NCBI RefSeq assembly: GCF_007280555.1 | Contig: NZ_VKDB01000034.1 | Coordinates: forward strand, 1 to 22,552 | Reading direction: 5' to 3' | Origin: Deinococcus detaillensis | GTDB lineage: Bacteria; Deinococcota; Deinococci; Deinococcales; Deinococcaceae | Length of the DNA stretch: 22,552 bases | Shown: piece by piece, positions 1 through 6,231 of the stretch | Numbering within the stretch: the first letter of the stretch is position 1 | Layout of the letters: each line of letters begins with the position of its first letter | The notes under the pieces: generated by a model | Databases searched by the model: none | What the model was told of the DNA's origin: nothing | The model's input: the letters and a program-made list of their open reading frames with translations, nothing else | Position numbers and translations under genes: made by a program

Positions 1-1
1 G

Positions 2-67
2 CGCCGCCACTCGTCTCTAGGCTACTTGACACCCGCCGACTTCGAACGCCAATCTACAGCCGCTTAA
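2..67 (+). CDS. IS3-family transposase OrfB, C-terminal end (partial)
   Basis: Only the last 21 codons and the TAA are inside the window. They read RRHSSLGYLTPADFERQ followed by STAA. The 'R-HSSLGY-TP-DFE' ending is the hallmark C-terminus of IS3-family OrfB transposases (rve/DDE integrase fold), where it follows the catalytic Glu. OrfB, normally made as an OrfAB frameshift product, carries out cut and circularisation of the element. The 5' part lies beyond the window. The terminal inverted repeat follows the stop codon by a few bases. A matching orfA start is at the other end of the window. Confidence 0.85.
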   Translation, partial: RRHSSLGYLTPADFERQSTAA

Positions 68-73
68 CCTCAA

Positions 74-97
74 CTACGCAAAATCGGGGCAAGCCCA
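74..97 (+). repeat. Right terminal inverted repeat (IRR) of the IS3-family element
   Basis: The 24-nt segment begins CTACGCAAAA and ends in CA. It matches the reverse complement of 22456-22479 at 18 of 24 positions, including ten identical bases in a row at the inner end. The TG...CA termini are usual for IS3-family elements. The next three bases (98-100) are AGG, the same triplet that precedes the left repeat at 22453-22455, which fits a 3-bp target duplication. Confidence 0.75.
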
Positions 98-288
98 AGG
101 AAACTCTTAAGACCAAGCGGATGAGTGAACTCATCTACTCCACGGACCAGCAGCCGATCAGGGTGCCCAGGTCAAGCTCGAAACTTCGAGTGAAGTCAGA
201 CGTGAGCTCATTCGCTAGGCCAGGCATGGGTGATCGCGCACCTCACCCGACTACTCCAGTGCAGCCGTCAGCCCAAGACTTCGCGCTT

Positions 289-402
289 CTAAAGCAGAGC
301 CTGCTGCTGATAGGTTTCCAGGCCGTGCGGTGCCTGCGCACGGATCACCACCTCGACCTGGACGCTTGCGCCAGCTTCAACGAGTTGCTGGGTGATGCGC
401 AC
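289..402 (-). CDS. Small hypothetical protein (37 aa)
   Basis: This possible small gene starts with GTG 8 bp after the stop of the 252-codon gene at 410-1168 and runs in the same direction. A GAGGAG ribosome-binding sequence lies 3 nt before the GTG, inside the intergenic overlap. The product begins MRITQQLVEAGASVQVEVVI and ends in QQQALL; it is hydrophilic with no recognised domain. It could be a co-translated partner of the larger gene or a chance ORF. No family is recognised, and the support is the ribosome-binding site and spacing only. Confidence 0.3.
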   Translation of the reverse strand: MRITQQLVEAGASVQVEVVIRAQAPHGLETYQQQALL

Positions 403-409
403 CCGCTCC

Positions 410-1168
410 TCAGCTGATGGCCAACGCCCGGCACACCAGCAGGCGGTCGTTGCTCTCGCCCATCTCGTATCCGTCTGGGTGCTCGATGTCGCTGCGGGCC
501 TTACCCACCCGGACCACCCGGCACAGGGCGTTGTACAGCTTCACCAAATCTCCAACTTCCAACGGCTTGACCGGCGGTTTCTGTTCCTTCGCTGCACGCA
601 GGATCGGCTCGTTGGCCAGCTCGACGCCGGGCAACTCGACGTCCTTGTTCTGGCGCATCAGGTGCGTAAAAAAGCCGCCTGGGTTGTTGATGATGGTGTG
701 CTGCGCCAGGCGCTTCATGTCCCGCAGCCGCTGGGTGACCAGTTCAACCGAGTTGCGGTACTTCACGACGGCCTTCAAGGCAGTCACCGGACTGACTCGC
801 GCCGCCACCGCCGCCGCGACCACGGGCTGCAGCTCCTCCGGCAGCAGCAACTCGGGAGCCGCCTGCTCGCTGTCCGGGACAGCAATTTCGATGGTGTCCG
901 CATGTACTTGTTCTTTTTGTTTTTGTACTGCTGACAAATACATGTGGACACCATCCGGGACAGTGACAGCTGGCAGGGCCTCAGTCACCCGGCGCAGGGT
1001 GCGTGGATTCATAGCCGGCAGGGCCTGATACGCCTCGCAGCGGTCGATGCCGAGCAAGTTGAGGAGCACCTGCGCTACGCCGTAAGCATCGGTGCAGACT
1101 TTGAGTTGCTCGCGGGCGTCAGTGAAGCGGGTCTCAAGGGTGGGCTGTGCGTCAGTTGGGACAGTCAC
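410..1168 (-). CDS. Hypothetical plasmid-type protein (252 aa), possible replication role
   Basis: A 252-residue soluble protein with no signal peptide or membrane segment. The N-terminal half is mostly helical. The middle (about residues 110-170) has alternating charged and hydrophobic helices. Around 165-180 it reads TIINNPGGFFTHLMRQ, which resembles the short 'NP-G-F' helix seen near the C-termini of DnaD-like and plasmid replication proteins. The C-terminal 50 residues look like a small beta-rich domain (PLEVGDLVKLYNALCRVVRV). No family is identified with confidence. No other replication initiator is recognisable in the window, so this is one of two candidates for that role; the other is at 11773-13029. 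Two segments of the gene form a 17-bp inverted repeat (890-955), and GGACAC motifs recur upstream of the start (1275-1310). Function is inference only. Confidence 0.6.
   Translation of the reverse strand: MTVPTDAQPTLETRFTDAREQLKVCTDAYGVAQVLLNLLGIDRCEAYQALPAMNPRTLRRVTEALPAVTVPDGVHMYLSAVQKQKEQVHADTIEIAVPDSEQAAPELLLPEELQPVVAAAVAARVSPVTALKAVVKYRNSVELVTQRLRDMKRLAQHTIINNPGGFFTHLMRQNKDVELPGVELANEPILRAAKEQKPPVKPLEVGDLVKLYNALCRVVRVGKARSDIEHPDGYEMGESNDRLLVCRALAIS
890..955. repeat. 17-bp inverted repeat inside the 252-aa gene
   Basis: Arms 890-906 and 939-955 are complementary at 16 of 17 positions. The mismatch is a G-U pair if the plus strand is transcribed. The loop (907-938) is 32 nt, rich in T on the plus strand. 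Each arm contains GGTGTCC/GGACACC. Such a long repeat in a coding sequence is unusual. It could be an origin-type element, an operator or a fold-back duplication. Confidence 0.7.
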
Positions 1169-1545
1169 GGGGGACTCCGGGCAAAAACCTCAAGTCTGCC
1201 AACCTGCCCGGATTCTTGACCGGGAGCGTCCCTACGGGTAAAGTAGGGCGTAGGCGAAGGCCTCGTGTCTTGGCGGACACGAAACGATTCGAAACTTTCT
1301 GGACGGACACCCTCTGCGAACAACAGGCTTCTACCTGCGCGGGGGGTGTTCCCGTTGGTCGAGTACTCGGTGACCGCCGGGATGTCGTCAGTATACGGGG
1401 AAAACCGTCGGACGTTACGATCTCGCACGGTGAGTAGCTTCAAGTAGTTGGAAGCGGCGTCTTGTGTGTGTCAGCGACTTCATCGGAAGCCCTTACTACA
1501 GGGCGTCTTCACCGGAACCGTCCCATCCGCGCCAGCAGCGACACC
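1169..1545. other. Non-coding interval with candidate plus-strand promoter and small palindromes
   Basis: No convincing gene was found in this 377-bp gap. A plus-strand promoter candidate has TTGACC at 1216-1221, a 17-nt spacer and TAAAGT at 1239-1244. A small inverted repeat CCCTAC/GTAGGG (1230-1235 and 1243-1248) overlaps the -10 box. A second small palindrome, CGTGTC/GACACG, is at 1264-1281. GGACAC occurs at 1275-1280 and 1305-1310, echoing the arms of the 890-955 inverted repeat. The interval could hold the control region of the methyltransferase operon, or origin-type repeats next to the 252-aa gene. Confidence 0.45.
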
Positions 1546-1635
1546 ATGAACACCTTCCAAGGACTCAACGCCGCTGAACGTGGCGAGATCGTCGAAGCGT
1601 GGTGCGGACGACAGGAGTTAAAATGGCTGACATGA
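1546..1635 (+). CDS. Possible 29-codon leader ORF before the methyltransferase
   Basis: The ATG at 1546 opens 29 codons whose product begins MNTFQGLNAAERGEIVEAW. It stops at 1633-1635, overlapping the methyltransferase start (1623) by 13 bp in another frame. This arrangement could couple translation of the methyltransferase to the short ORF. It could equally be the relic of a longer gene, since the composition looks coding-like. No clear ribosome-binding site precedes it, so it may not be translated. Confidence 0.25.
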   Translation: MNTFQGLNAAERGEIVEAWCGRQELKWLT

Positions 1636-3137
1636 CCTATCTGAGCAAGGCACTCCGGATTGCCGATGGTGCTAGGCCTCGCGTGCTGGACATCTTCTCG
1701 GGAGCAGGCGGTATCAGCCTGGGTTTTCACGCTGCCGGGTTCAGGATCGCCGCGAACCTCGAAATTGATGCACACGCTGCAGCCACGCACGGACACAACT
1801 TTCACCCAGGAAGTCCCGAGCACGCTGTGGCACGCGATATCACTGAGACCATGCCGCAGCAGCTGGCGGACGCGCTCGGCCTTGGGCCGGTCAGCGAAGC
1901 TTTCGATGTACTCGTCGGCGGGCCGCCCTGTCAGGCCTACGCCCGCGTCGGCCGCTCAAAGCTGCGCGAGATCGCTGAGCACCCGGAAGCCTTCCTGCAT
2001 GACCACCGGGCCAGCCTGTTCGAGAAGTATCTCGCGTATGTCACGGCCTGCCAGCCGCTGGCACTGTTGATGGAGAACGTGCCGGACATCATGAACCAGC
2101 GTGGCGTGAACGTCGCCGAGGTGATGGCTGAGGCGCTTGATGAGGCTGGCTACACGGTCGCCTACACCCTGCTGAACGCGGCGTTCTACGGAGTCCCGCA
2201 GATGCGCGAGCGGATGTTCCTCGTCGCCTACCGTCAGGAGCTGGGCCAGCCGGTGGTGTTTCCGAAGGCGACGCATGATATTGACCTGCCTATTGGGTAT
2301 GAAGGTAGCAGGCAGGTTGCTCTGAAGGTGTTGAATGTGGCTGGCGACCTGTTCGGCGAAAGCACCGACCATCACTACGTAGATGCTCCGAGAACCGTTC
2401 AGGATCCGGCTGATGCCATCACGACCGGCGAGGCCATCGGCGACCTGCCGGTGATCACTGAACACCTGACCGGCGAAATGAGCCGGGGAGCCAGACGCTT
2501 CGACGGCCCGGTGATGCCGTACCGCAAAGACGTCAGGCCCACTCCGTATGTGCAGCTGATGCGTACCTGGAAAGGTTTCGAGACTCCCGGCGGTGTGCGT
2601 GACCACGCCATCCGCTCCCTGCCACGTGACTACATGATCTTCCGCAGGATGAACCCTGGCGATCAGTACCCGGAGGCACTGAAGCACGCGCATGACCTGT
2701 TCCGCGAGAAACTCATGGCACTGGAAGACGAAGGCCGCCCGATAAAGCAGGACAGTGACTTGTGGCACGAGCTGCGCAGCAGCATGATCCCTCCATATGA
2801 CCCTGGAAAGTTCCCGAATAAGTGGCGGAAGATGGAGGGCGACGCGCCCGCGCGCACGCTGCTCGCTCACCTCGGCAAGGACGGCTACAGCCATATCCAC
2901 CCGGACAGCGCGCAGGCCCGCACTATCAGCGTGCGCGAGGCAGCTAGACTGCAGAGCTTCCCCGACGGCTTCGTGTTTCGCGGAACCATGAACCCGGCCT
3001 TCAAACAGATCGGCAACGCCGTGCCACCGCTGATGTCGAAGGCGATCGCCGAGAAGATCATGGCGGCTATTACAGCGGGCGCGGCACACATGGTGGGAGC
3101 GGCAGAAGAACGGGTTCTGGTTGCGCAGACGGCATGA
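1623..3137 (+). CDS. dcm: DNA (cytosine-5-)-methyltransferase
   Basis: This 504-residue enzyme transfers a methyl group from S-adenosylmethionine to carbon 5 of cytosine. Motif I (VLDIFSGAGG, residues 21-30) binds the cofactor. Motif IV (GGPPCQAY, about 99-106) carries the catalytic Cys103. Motif VI is ENVPDI (151-156), and motif VIII lies in VPQMRERMFLVA. Motif X, QIGNAVPPLMSKAIAEKI, is near the C-terminus, so the set is complete. The long stretch between motifs VIII and IX is the expected target-recognition region. The ATG at 1623 was chosen over an upstream in-frame GTG (1599) because AGGAG lies 5 nt before it. The stop overlaps the ATG of the Vsr gene (ATGA-type overlap), so the two are co-translated. 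With Vsr and the convergent DUF3883 gene it forms a type II restriction-modification module. The target sequence cannot be read from the protein. Confidence 0.95.
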   Translation: MADMTYLSKALRIADGARPRVLDIFSGAGGISLGFHAAGFRIAANLEIDAHAAATHGHNFHPGSPEHAVARDITETMPQQLADALGLGPVSEAFDVLVGGPPCQAYARVGRSKLREIAEHPEAFLHDHRASLFEKYLAYVTACQPLALLMENVPDIMNQRGVNVAEVMAEALDEAGYTVAYTLLNAAFYGVPQMRERMFLVAYRQELGQPVVFPKATHDIDLPIGYEGSRQVALKVLNVAGDLFGESTDHHYVDAPRTVQDPADAITTGEAIGDLPVITEHLTGEMSRGARRFDGPVMPYRKDVRPTPYVQLMRTWKGFETPGGVRDHAIRSLPRDYMIFRRMNPGDQYPEALKHAHDLFREKLMALEDEGRPIKQDSDLWHELRSSMIPPYDPGKFPNKWRKMEGDAPARTLLAHLGKDGYSHIHPDSAQARTISVREAARLQSFPDGFVFRGTMNPAFKQIGNAVPPLMSKAIAEKIMAAITAGAAHMVGAAEERVLVAQTA

Positions 3138-3604
3138 CCACAGACGTCCTGACTCCGGAGCAGCGTCACCTGAACATGACACGCATCCGGAGTCAGGACA
3201 CGAAACCAGAGCTGACGGTTCGCCGGGTACTGCATGCCTCAGGACTGCGGTACCGCCTTCAGGTGCGCGACCTGCCTGGAAAGCCCGATCTGGTCTTTCC
3301 AAGGTACCGGGCCGTGCTGTTCGTACACGGCTGCTTCTGGCACATGCACGGCTGCCCGCTGTTCAAATGGCCGAAAAGCCGGGAGGAGTTCTGGAGAACG
3401 AAGCTCGGCCGGAATGCCGAGCGTGATGCTGAAGTCGAGACCCGCCTCCTGGAGACAAACTGGCGTGTTCTCACGGTATGGGAATGCGCTCTCAAAGGGA
3501 AGGGCCGGATCAGTGAGACAGAGCTGGCCAGCCGGGTGCGTGTGTGGCTGGAAGGAAGTGAGCCGACTGGCACCGTCGCCGGCACCTACGCTTCCGGTGG
3601 CTGA
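3134..3604 (+). CDS. vsr: Very short patch repair endonuclease Vsr
   Basis: Vsr nicks DNA beside T:G mismatches that arise when 5-methylcytosine deaminates, repairing damage caused by the partner methyltransferase. The 156-residue product has the family landmarks in order. They are MTRIRSQDTKPELTVRR (15-31), GLRYRLQVRDLPGKPDLVFP with Asp52 in the metal site, and VHGCFWHMHGC (64-74) with His65, Cys67, His70 and Cys74. The FKWP and EFW motifs and the closing WRVLTVWECAL follow. Length is typical. It overlaps the methyltransferase stop by 4 bp. The last 19 bp overlap, tail to tail, the convergent DUF3883 gene. A tail of about 20 residues after the conserved core (EPTGTVAGTYASGG) looks family-unspecific. 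Confidence 0.95.
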   Translation: MTTDVLTPEQRHLNMTRIRSQDTKPELTVRRVLHASGLRYRLQVRDLPGKPDLVFPRYRAVLFVHGCFWHMHGCPLFKWPKSREEFWRTKLGRNAERDAEVETRLLETNWRVLTVWECALKGKGRISETELASRVRVWLEGSEPTGTVAGTYASGG

Positions 3605-4746
3605 GGCGGCAGGCTGACCGGTACGGGCTCACTCCACTCAAGCAGGCCTGGTCTGATGGTCACCGAGGTGCTGCGTATGCCTTCCGGCAGGGTGTCCAGA
3701 ATCTCAGCCACTGTCCTGGCGAGGGGCCGGGCGTCTGAGCTGACCCGGAGTACTCCGGATGTACTGGTGACCTCGGAAACGCGGTAGATCCGGTACTCCT
3801 CTGCTGAGGTGGCAGCGAAGATGAGTTCGCCTCCGGACATGTGGAACGGGTCCACGTGCCGGCCGCTGGTCGTCTTTGCATCGATGTACGTCGTACTGTC
3901 CGCGGACAGTATGGTGAAGTCGTGAGGCTGGACAGCATTCACCGTCGAGTCATGCGTGAAGTCTGTGATTCGCCCGGCTGCTTTTTCTGCGTCGAGCCAA
4001 GTGAAGACCAGGGCCTCGCCGGTCAGGCCGTTTTCATCACCAGCGCGTTGTCGGTCGAGCACCTGCTGACGCGTGACGATCCTGCGCCGCCGGAGGACCC
4101 GCTCGACAGCGACAGGGTCGCCTGTGAGTGCCGCTTCGATTAGTGTCTCCTCTTCGCTGAACACCGACAGAGGATCAACCTTCAGTAGGGCCGTCCGGGC
4201 GCACAGATTAGCCATCGTGCTCTCGGAGATGGCCACCATGTTCAGGCGGTTTCGAAACAGGTCGTCGAGATCTGCAGTGATCCCTGCCACTGTAGCCAAG
4301 CTCCTGCTCATCACCTGCAGGTTGACGATGCCCGGTGTACCGTCCGGCGCGTCGAAGAACTCCATGACGAGAAAGTCGTTTGCCTCGATCACGTCGTACC
4401 GGTCAGGGTCGCTCAGCGGGTTGCGGATAGTCGCGCCGTGCAGTCTCCAGTTCTTGCTGTCGCTTTCCTTCTTCGCCTTTGGCTTGGAGATTTTCCGCCC
4501 AACGGACTGCAGGCGGCTGTCGTCCGGCCCGAAAACGTTCAGCACGATGCCAAACTCACCATTCCTGGCGGATGCCAGCATCGGATAGAACATATCGATC
4601 AGAACGGCCTTGTCAAGGTTGATGGCTTTCTGCTTGCTGCCCTTTCTTCCCACGGCCTCGGCATCGGTTTTGATGCGCTCGAAGAGAGGCTGGAAGTACG
4701 TCAGTTCACTGTGCTGGATCCTGCGGACGGCAAGTTTTCTGGGCAT
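3586..4746 (-). CDS. Putative restriction endonuclease with C-terminal DUF3883-like (PD-(D/E)XK) domain
   Basis: A 386-residue soluble protein. The N-terminal 230 residues are not recognised; they contain a Lys-rich patch at 82-95 and a helical segment. From about 241 to 330 the sequence follows the DUF3883 pattern: GEALVFTWLDAEKA, then QPHDF (Asp276), YIDAKTTSG (Asp289, Lys291), DPFHMSGGEL and EEYRIYRVSEV. This is the layout of a PD-(D/E)XK nuclease core, with Asp in the place more often taken by Glu. The gene converges on vsr with a 19-bp overlap, so it most likely encodes the cleaving partner of the methyltransferase/Vsr pair. The start has GAGGG shortly upstream. It could instead be an independent methylation-dependent nuclease. 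Confidence 0.75.
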   Translation of the reverse strand: MPRKLAVRRIQHSELTYFQPLFERIKTDAEAVGRKGSKQKAINLDKAVLIDMFYPMLASARNGEFGIVLNVFGPDDSRLQSVGRKISKPKAKKESDSKNWRLHGATIRNPLSDPDRYDVIEANDFLVMEFFDAPDGTPGIVNLQVMSRSLATVAGITADLDDLFRNRLNMVAISESTMANLCARTALLKVDPLSVFSEEETLIEAALTGDPVAVERVLRRRRIVTRQQVLDRQRAGDENGLTGEALVFTWLDAEKAAGRITDFTHDSTVNAVQPHDFTILSADSTTYIDAKTTSGRHVDPFHMSGGELIFAATSAEEYRIYRVSEVTSTSGVLRVSSDARPLARTVAEILDTLPEGIRSTSVTIRPGLLEWSEPVPVSLPPQPPEA

Positions 4747-4823
4747 GCCCTCATGTCTATCAGGTTTGCCATCCCACCGGAACTAAAACTGCCTGTTGCG
4801 CGTACAGGAGATATCTTGAGCGC

Positions 4824-4898
4824 ATGACCGGCGACCTGAATCACGCCATCCTGCAGCGCATCTATGACCTTGGTAGGGAGAACAGGCGATGTTGTTAG
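4824..4898 (+). pseudogene. Possible truncated gene start (24 codons)
   Basis: An ATG preceded by TATCTT 8 nt upstream (a leaderless-type promoter box) opens the short frame MTGDLNHAILQRIYDLGREN followed by RRCC and a stop. The amphipathic, coding-like N-terminus ends abruptly, which suggests the head of a gene whose remainder was lost. It is divergent from the DUF3883 gene and lies just before the toxin-antitoxin operon. The family is not identifiable. Confidence 0.25.
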
Positions 4899-4936
4899 GC
4901 ATCCGGGCCAGAGCAGAATATCCCAAGCACTCTCAT

Positions 4937-4978
4937 CGTTTCGTTCGTTTCGTTCAACGTGTACACTGAGGGCGGAGG
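4937..4978 (+). promoter_or_regulatory. Promoter/operator region of the HTH-PIN operon
   Basis: Two tandem copies of CGTTTCGTT occupy 4937-4954, immediately before a TACACT -10-like box (4962-4967). GGAGG (about 4974-4978) is the ribosome-binding site for the ATG at 4985. Direct repeats at a toxin-antitoxin promoter are plausible binding sites for the HTH antitoxin, but this is inference. Confidence 0.45.
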
Positions 4979-4984
4979 TTACCG

Positions 4985-5371
4985 ATGATCACACCTTTTT
5001 TGCCGACGCTGGCAGATACCCAGGCCGCACAACGTCAGCTTGAGCAGCTCCGCAATGTGCCCAGCGCCGCCTCGCCCCGGCTCGCCGAACTGCTGGATGA
5101 GGTGCTCAGCCAGCTCGCGGCTGGCCGGGCCGTGCAGGTGGTGGCGCTGGAGCGTGAAGTCAGCACCCAGCAGGCCGCCGAACTGCTGGGGGTCAGCCGT
5201 CCGTACTTGGTCAAGCTGGTGGAAGCTGGGGCACTGCCGCATCGTAAAGTCGGCCCGCGCCGCCGCCTGCATTTGGAAGATGTGCTGGCCTACCGGACGC
5301 GGCTCAAGCAGACCCGGGAAGACGCCTTGCAAGCCCTGGCCGATGACTTGCAGGAGATGGGTCTGGATTGA
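4985..5371 (+). CDS. HTH (excisionase/MerR-like) antitoxin
   Basis: A 128-residue protein. An N-terminal helical part (10-50) is followed by a helix-turn-helix at about 59-105: STQQAAELLGVSRPYLVKLV, then GALPHRKVGPRRRLHLEDV, the pattern of excisionase-type DNA-binding domains. Proteins of this form sit directly before PIN-domain toxins and act as antitoxin and autorepressor. The TGA stop overlaps the TTG start of the downstream PIN gene, so the two are translationally coupled. GGAGG lies 6 nt before the ATG. The C-terminal acidic tail (EDALQALADDLQEMGLD) is probably the toxin-contacting part. Confidence 0.85.
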   Translation: MITPFLPTLADTQAAQRQLEQLRNVPSAASPRLAELLDEVLSQLAAGRAVQVVALEREVSTQQAAELLGVSRPYLVKLVEAGALPHRKVGPRRRLHLEDVLAYRTRLKQTREDALQALADDLQEMGLD

Positions 5372-5940
5372 CCGACCTCGCCCTCCCACGTCCGGTGGCG
5401 GTGTACGACGCCAGCGTGCTTTATCCGTCGCTGATTCGTAATCTGCTGATGCACCTTGGCACTGAAGGGCTGGTGGCTGCGCGTTGGACGGCACAGATCC
5501 ATGATGAGTGGACCCGCAATCTGCTAGAAGACCGGCCAGACTTGACACCCGAGCGGCTGGCACGCACTCGCCAGCAGATGCAACTGGCGCTGCCGGACGC
5601 TGAGGTTGAAGGCTTTGAGCCACTGATCGCCACCCTGAGCCTGCCTGACCCGGATGACCGGCATGTGCTGGCTGCCGCCGTTCACACTGAAGCGGAACTG
5701 ATCGTCACGCAGAACCTGAAGCACTTTCCGGCGCAAGTGCTGACTTCACACGGCCTTGAGGCGCTGACGCCCGACGCACTGCTGTGCCGGTTGCTGGACG
5801 CCGAACCTGCTGCTGGACGCGCGGCGGTGGAAAAGCTGCGGGCGAGCTTTCGCAAGCCACCCTACGACACGGCGCAGTTGCTGACACGCCTGAGTGAGGT
5901 CGGACTGGGCGAGGCGGCGAAACGGCTGGAAGAGGATTGA
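5368..5940 (+). CDS. PIN-domain toxin (putative ribonuclease)
   Basis: A 190-residue protein with the PIN fold: VYDASVLYP (Asp14), HDEW (Glu47) and SLPDPDDRHVLAAAV (Asp94, Asp96, Asp97), then AELIVTQNLKHFP with Asn116. These acidic residues bind the metal used to cut RNA in PIN toxins. The start is TTG, overlapping the antitoxin stop by 3 bp, which gives co-translation and a likely lower yield than the antitoxin. The C-terminal 65 residues are a helical extension found in the PIN_3-like subgroup. As a pair with the HTH protein it would be a type II toxin-antitoxin system acting in plasmid stability or phage response. The RNA target is unknown. Confidence 0.88.
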   Translation: MTDLALPRPVAVYDASVLYPSLIRNLLMHLGTEGLVAARWTAQIHDEWTRNLLEDRPDLTPERLARTRQQMQLALPDAEVEGFEPLIATLSLPDPDDRHVLAAAVHTEAELIVTQNLKHFPAQVLTSHGLEALTPDALLCRLLDAEPAAGRAAVEKLRASFRKPPYDTAQLLTRLSEVGLGEAAKRLEED

Positions 5941-6099
5941 CTCTACGCTCGCCTGGAAACCGTAGCGGCTTGGCAGGTAGGTGTCTGCTGGTCCCGGCCG
6001 CATAACGGCTCAGGTTGCTCAGGCCCAGCGGCACCGCGCCGCCCAGAGACGACACCCAGCGTATTCTGCAACACACGTATTTGCCAAGGAGACAGACTG

Positions 6100-6231
6100 A
6101 TGCCAGTGAATATCACCGAGATCGAACGCCGACTGTGGCCCGCCGCTGGCAACCTGCGCACCGAGTACAGCACGCCAGTCCTAGAGCCGGTGGACGGCAC
6201 AAAGCAGACGTTTGAAGGGGCGGTGGCGTGA
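6100..6231 (+). pseudogene. hsdM: hsdM relic (type I methyltransferase N-terminus)
   Basis: The 43-codon frame begins MPVNITEIERRLWPAAGNLR and continues with TEYSTPVL. That is the conserved opening of type I modification subunits (typically MPVN..E.E.RLW.AAD.LR....SEYSTPVLGLIF). After STPVL the match ends, and the frame closes within 13 codons, so nearly all of the gene has been deleted, including the SAM-binding and NPPY motifs. A good AAGGAG (6086-6091) still precedes the ATG. The TGA overlaps the GTG start of the DUF262 gene, so the relic may now serve as a translated leader for that gene. The deletion also explains the absence of hsdS. Confidence 0.75.

Noticed and set aside
121..417. Plus-strand 98-codon frame after the IS3 end
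   Set aside because: No ribosome-binding site, no recognisable domain and low-complexity Ser/Pro-rich start. It is antisense to the better supported small minus-strand frame.
392..1028. Two plus-strand frames across the 252-aa gene
   Set aside because: They are antisense shadows. Composition (Arg/Ser-rich or His/Gln-rich) is typical of complementary-strand translation.
1956..3302. 448-codon minus-strand frame opposite the methyltransferase
   Set aside because: The plus strand has complete C5-methyltransferase and Vsr motifs. The antisense frame has none and follows from high GC.
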